Part shown: positions 62,013 through 64,000 of the stretch, piece by piece | How the letters are laid out: each line of letters opens with the position of its first letter | Numbering within the stretch: the first letter of the stretch is position 1 | DNA from: Streptomyces spirodelae | GTDB lineage: Bacteria; Actinomycetota; Actinomycetes; Streptomycetales; Streptomycetaceae | DNA: 64,000 nucleotides | NCBI RefSeq assembly: GCF_017676385.1 | Contig: NZ_JAFFZN010000025.1 | Location: 1 to 64,000, forward strand | Direction of reading: 5' to 3' | Made by a program: the position numbers and the translations under genes | Notes under the pieces: model-generated | What the model was told of the DNA's origin: nothing | What the model saw: the letters and a program-made list of their open reading frames with translations, nothing else | Database searches by the model: none

Positions 62013-63227
62013 TCAGCGCCGGGCCACCGCCGCCGGGGTCAGCGCGGCGGTCACCACCAGGGTGCCCTCCTCCACCTGGTAGTCGAGCGGCAGCCCGAGC
62101 CCCCGCATTGTCGCGGCCATGCCCGTGTTGGACGACTGGGTGACCGCGTAGACGCTCTCGCAGCGCGCCTCGCGGGCCATCGCGACCAGCCGCCGCAGCA
62201 GTGCCGAGCCGATGCCGCGCCGCTGCCAGGCGTCCTCGACCAGCAGCGCGGCCTCCGTCTCGTCGCCGTCCCACAGCAGATGGCCGAGGGCGACCAGCTC
62301 ACCGGCGGGCGACTCGACGGCCAGGGTGCGGCCGAAGCGCGGCGAGAGCAGGTGCCGCAGATAGCGGTCGGCGTCCTTGACCGGCCCGTGGTAGCGGCGG
62401 CCGAGCGTCTGCCGGGAGCAGCGGGCGTGCATCGCCAGCGCGGCCTCCAGGTCGCCCTCGTCGGCCCGGCGGATCGTGACGGCACGGCCCTCGGGAAGGG
62501 TGTACGCGTGCTGCTCGCGCGGGGTACGGCGCCCCAGCCGCGCGTCGAGCTCCACCAGGGCCTGTGCCCGCGCGAACTCGGTGGGGGTGAAGGGCACATG
62601 GTGCCGTTCCACGACGATTTCTCCTCCGGCAGGGTCGGGCAGGCGCAGCGACGTTCCCTCCAGTGTGCCCTCCCGAGGTGTACTGCCGGGGACCGAACGG
62701 ATGGTGCAGCGGCCCAGCAACGTGCGCAGCGCCATGGGGAGTTCGGCGGTGTCGACGGCTGCGCGGGTGGCCAGGCCCAGTATCCGGGTCGGGGTGTCGA
62801 CCAGATCGTGCGCGTCGGCCCGCTCGCTCCAGGTGTCGCTGCCGCCGGCGTGCGACAGCAGCCGTGTCAGCTCGTGCGGCTCCAGCGCCGCGGGGGCGCG
62901 CAGCAGGAACTCGTCCACTGTGCGGTCCCCGAGCGGGTGGGTCTGGAGGGTCAGGATGTCGACTCCGGCAGCCGCCAGCGCGCCGCACACCCGCGCGAGG
63001 GAGCCCGGTTCCTCCCGTACGGTCGTGCGCACCCGCCACAGCGTGGTGGCGTCCTTGTGGCGCGGACGGTCACCCGCCACGCGGCCCCCGCCGGTGCGCC
63101 CGTCGCGTGTCCGCCGGGCGTGCCACGCCCGCCACCCGTCCCGCGCCGCCGTCCTCGCGCGGAGCCAGGGGCGTGTCGCCGCTCCGGTCGTGGTGCCGGT
63201 CTTCCCGTCGGCAGAGTCATCAGCCAT
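62013..63227 (-). CDS. ACT domain-GNAT acetyltransferase fusion
   Basis: The 404-residue protein has a basic N-terminal 55 residues, an ACT-like domain (about 60-130; RVRTTVREEPGSLARVCGALAAAGVDILTLQ), a middle linker, and a C-terminal GNAT domain (about 245-395; TIRRADEGDLEAALAMHARCS, LLVEDAWQRRGIGSALLRRLVAMAR). ACT domains bind amino acids, so the acetyltransferase is probably under amino-acid control, as in some actinobacterial protein lysine acetyltransferases. ATG 63227 with AAGGGTGG upstream is favoured over ATG 63251. Confidence 0.87.
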   Translation of the reverse strand: MADDSADGKTGTTTGAATRPWLRARTAARDGWRAWHARRTRDGRTGGGRVAGDRPRHKDATTLWRVRTTVREEPGSLARVCGALAAAGVDILTLQTHPLGDRTVDEFLLRAPAALEPHELTRLLSHAGGSDTWSERADAHDLVDTPTRILGLATRAAVDTAELPMALRTLLGRCTIRSVPGSTPREGTLEGTSLRLPDPAGGEIVVERHHVPFTPTEFARAQALVELDARLGRRTPREQHAYTLPEGRAVTIRRADEGDLEAALAMHARCSRQTLGRRYHGPVKDADRYLRHLLSPRFGRTLAVESPAGELVALGHLLWDGDETEAALLVEDAWQRRGIGSALLRRLVAMAREARCESVYAVTQSSNTGMAATMRGLGLPLDYQVEEGTLVVTAALTPAAVARR

Positions 63228-63335
63228 ACGTCCACCCTTCTGGACGGTCATTGCCTGACCACGAACGAGGCGTGACAGGTGCGTAAAAAGAGCACCTGGC
63301 GGCCAAACGTCCTATTCAGGCCATCTGTTGACCAT

Positions 63336-63866
63336 TCATCCTCCGGTGGGTCGCTCCCGGACCAGCCGCCGCAGCACCTGCCCGCACCGGTGCGCGTAGA
63401 GCCGCTGCAGCGCCGGCACCACGGGGCCCGCCGCACGCGTCCACCACACAGCCGGCCTGCTGTAGGCCCACACGGACAGCCGGACCCGGCCGTCCTCGGC
63501 GTGCTCGACCCAGAACGCCTCCTCGCCGCACTGCGGGTGCCCCGGCAGCGTTCCGTACGCCCAGCCGGCCCGCCGCTCCCCGTCGACCGCCCACACCACC
63601 CGGCACGGCCCGTGCACCCGCAGCCGACCGGCGCCGAGGCCGACCGTCACCCGGACGCCGGGCGCCGCTCGTTCGGCGTCGGTCACCATCCGCACGCCCA
63701 TCGCGCGGTGCATACGCCACTCCAGCACGGCCCGCGAGGCCGCCGCGAAGACGGCCTCGCCGGAGCCCAGCCAGGTGTGTACGCACAGCGCGCGGAAGGC
63801 GGGCGGCGTCACCCCGTGGGCGGTGCGGCCGACGGGCGTGTAGCTGAAGTCGGGGCGTGCGGTCAC
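63336..63866 (-). CDS. DUF1990 family protein
   Basis: The 176-residue protein has the DUF1990 core, with VTVGLGAGRLRVHGPCRVVW, WAYGTLPGHPQCGEEAFWV and the end PAVWWTRAAGPVVPALQRLY. The fold is START/polyketide-cyclase-like and may bind a lipid, but no function is known. GTG 63866 is 16 bp after the stop of the gene further upstream on the same strand, so the two are probably one operon. Confidence 0.87.
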   Translation of the reverse strand: MTARPDFSYTPVGRTAHGVTPPAFRALCVHTWLGSGEAVFAAASRAVLEWRMHRAMGVRMVTDAERAAPGVRVTVGLGAGRLRVHGPCRVVWAVDGERRAGWAYGTLPGHPQCGEEAFWVEHAEDGRVRLSVWAYSRPAVWWTRAAGPVVPALQRLYAHRCGQVLRRLVRERPTGG

Positions 63867-63882
63867 GGCCTCGCCGCCCGCG

Positions 63883-64000
63883 CTACTGGCCCACCCGGCC
63901 CGGCTGCAGAACCTTGGTGAACAGCACCGCGCCGCTCTCCTCGCGCAGCCGTACCGTCAGCTCGCCGGTCGAGCCGTCGATGTCCACCTGGCCGAAATAC
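63883..64000 (-). CDS. 3' end of an unidentified gene, cut by the window edge
   Basis: The last 38 codons read YFGQVDIDGSTGELTVRL and end LQPGRVGQ before a TAG at 63883-63885. The pattern (a strand-rich C-terminus with FGQVDIDG and GELTVRL) would fit the end of a PhoD-like phosphatase or another beta-sandwich C-terminus, but this is too short to decide. It is upstream of the DUF1990 gene in the same direction. Confidence 0.6.
   Translation of the reverse strand, partial: YFGQVDIDGSTGELTVRLREESGAVLFTKVLQPGRVGQ

Overview
The window is a gene-dense, very GC-rich stretch of actinobacterial chromosome, almost certainly from Streptomyces or a close relative. The signs are strong third-position GC bias, many GTG and TTG starts, many genes with a -10 box only 5-9 nt before the start codon (leaderless mRNAs), and several families largely confined to streptomycetes (a DUF5999-type protein, DUF881 pairs, a chaplin-like protein, small CxxC proteins). 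I see no rRNA, tRNA, CRISPR array, insertion sequence or prophage. It reads as ordinary core-to-accessory chromosome with one visible deletion scar near 28.04 kb.

0-14.3 kb: a conserved actinobacterial block. It holds a CDP-alcohol phosphatidyltransferase, a mannose-1-phosphate guanylyltransferase/phosphomannomutase-like fusion, DUF881-Sbp-DUF881, a GarA-like FHA protein, an FtsR-like MerR protein, a bifunctional-nuclease-family protein and a second MerR protein. dinB, a PRC-barrel gene and riboswitch-controlled gcvP follow. The order matches, from memory, the Mycobacterium tuberculosis pgsA2-garA-gcvB neighbourhood, except that gcvH is missing and dinB is inserted. 14.3-27 kb: mixed metabolic and envelope genes, namely a glutamate-cysteine-ligase-family enzyme, a CPBP protease, PhzF, a GH114-like lipoprotein, a Clp-N protein, an EamA exporter, a divergent MocR/PNPOx-like pair, an isochorismatase-like protein without the usual cysteine, an MmpS-like lipoprotein and a TOPRIM-only protein.

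27-34.5 kb: two truncated divergent genes (MFS exporter and MerR regulator) meet at a deletion scar. They are followed by a convergent MarR/UvrA-like resistance pair, a HipA-like kinase/DUF3037 pair and two SDR genes. 34.5-54 kb: an orphan peptide-binding lipoprotein, ung, a tetratricopeptide-type gene, an oxidoreductase, Lnt, three DMT transporters over the whole stretch, a chaplin-like protein, UppP with a TVP38/TMEM64 protein, a degenerate EF-Tu G-domain protein carrying a collagen-like insert, a spermidine-synthase-like protein, DedA, two left-handed beta-helix proteins, and an XRE-cupin regulator. 54-64 kb: a CoA-binding protein, YigZ, sbcD-sbcC, a DUF885 protein, an ACT-GNAT fusion and a DUF1990 gene.

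The main regulatory theme is DNA damage. dinB, ung, the gene after ung and sbcDC each carry a promoter of the RecA/LexA-independent (PafBC-type) form, [T/C]TGTCAGTG-N8-hexamer, with identical spacing. The gene after ung is therefore a good candidate for an uncharacterised DNA-damage-response protein.
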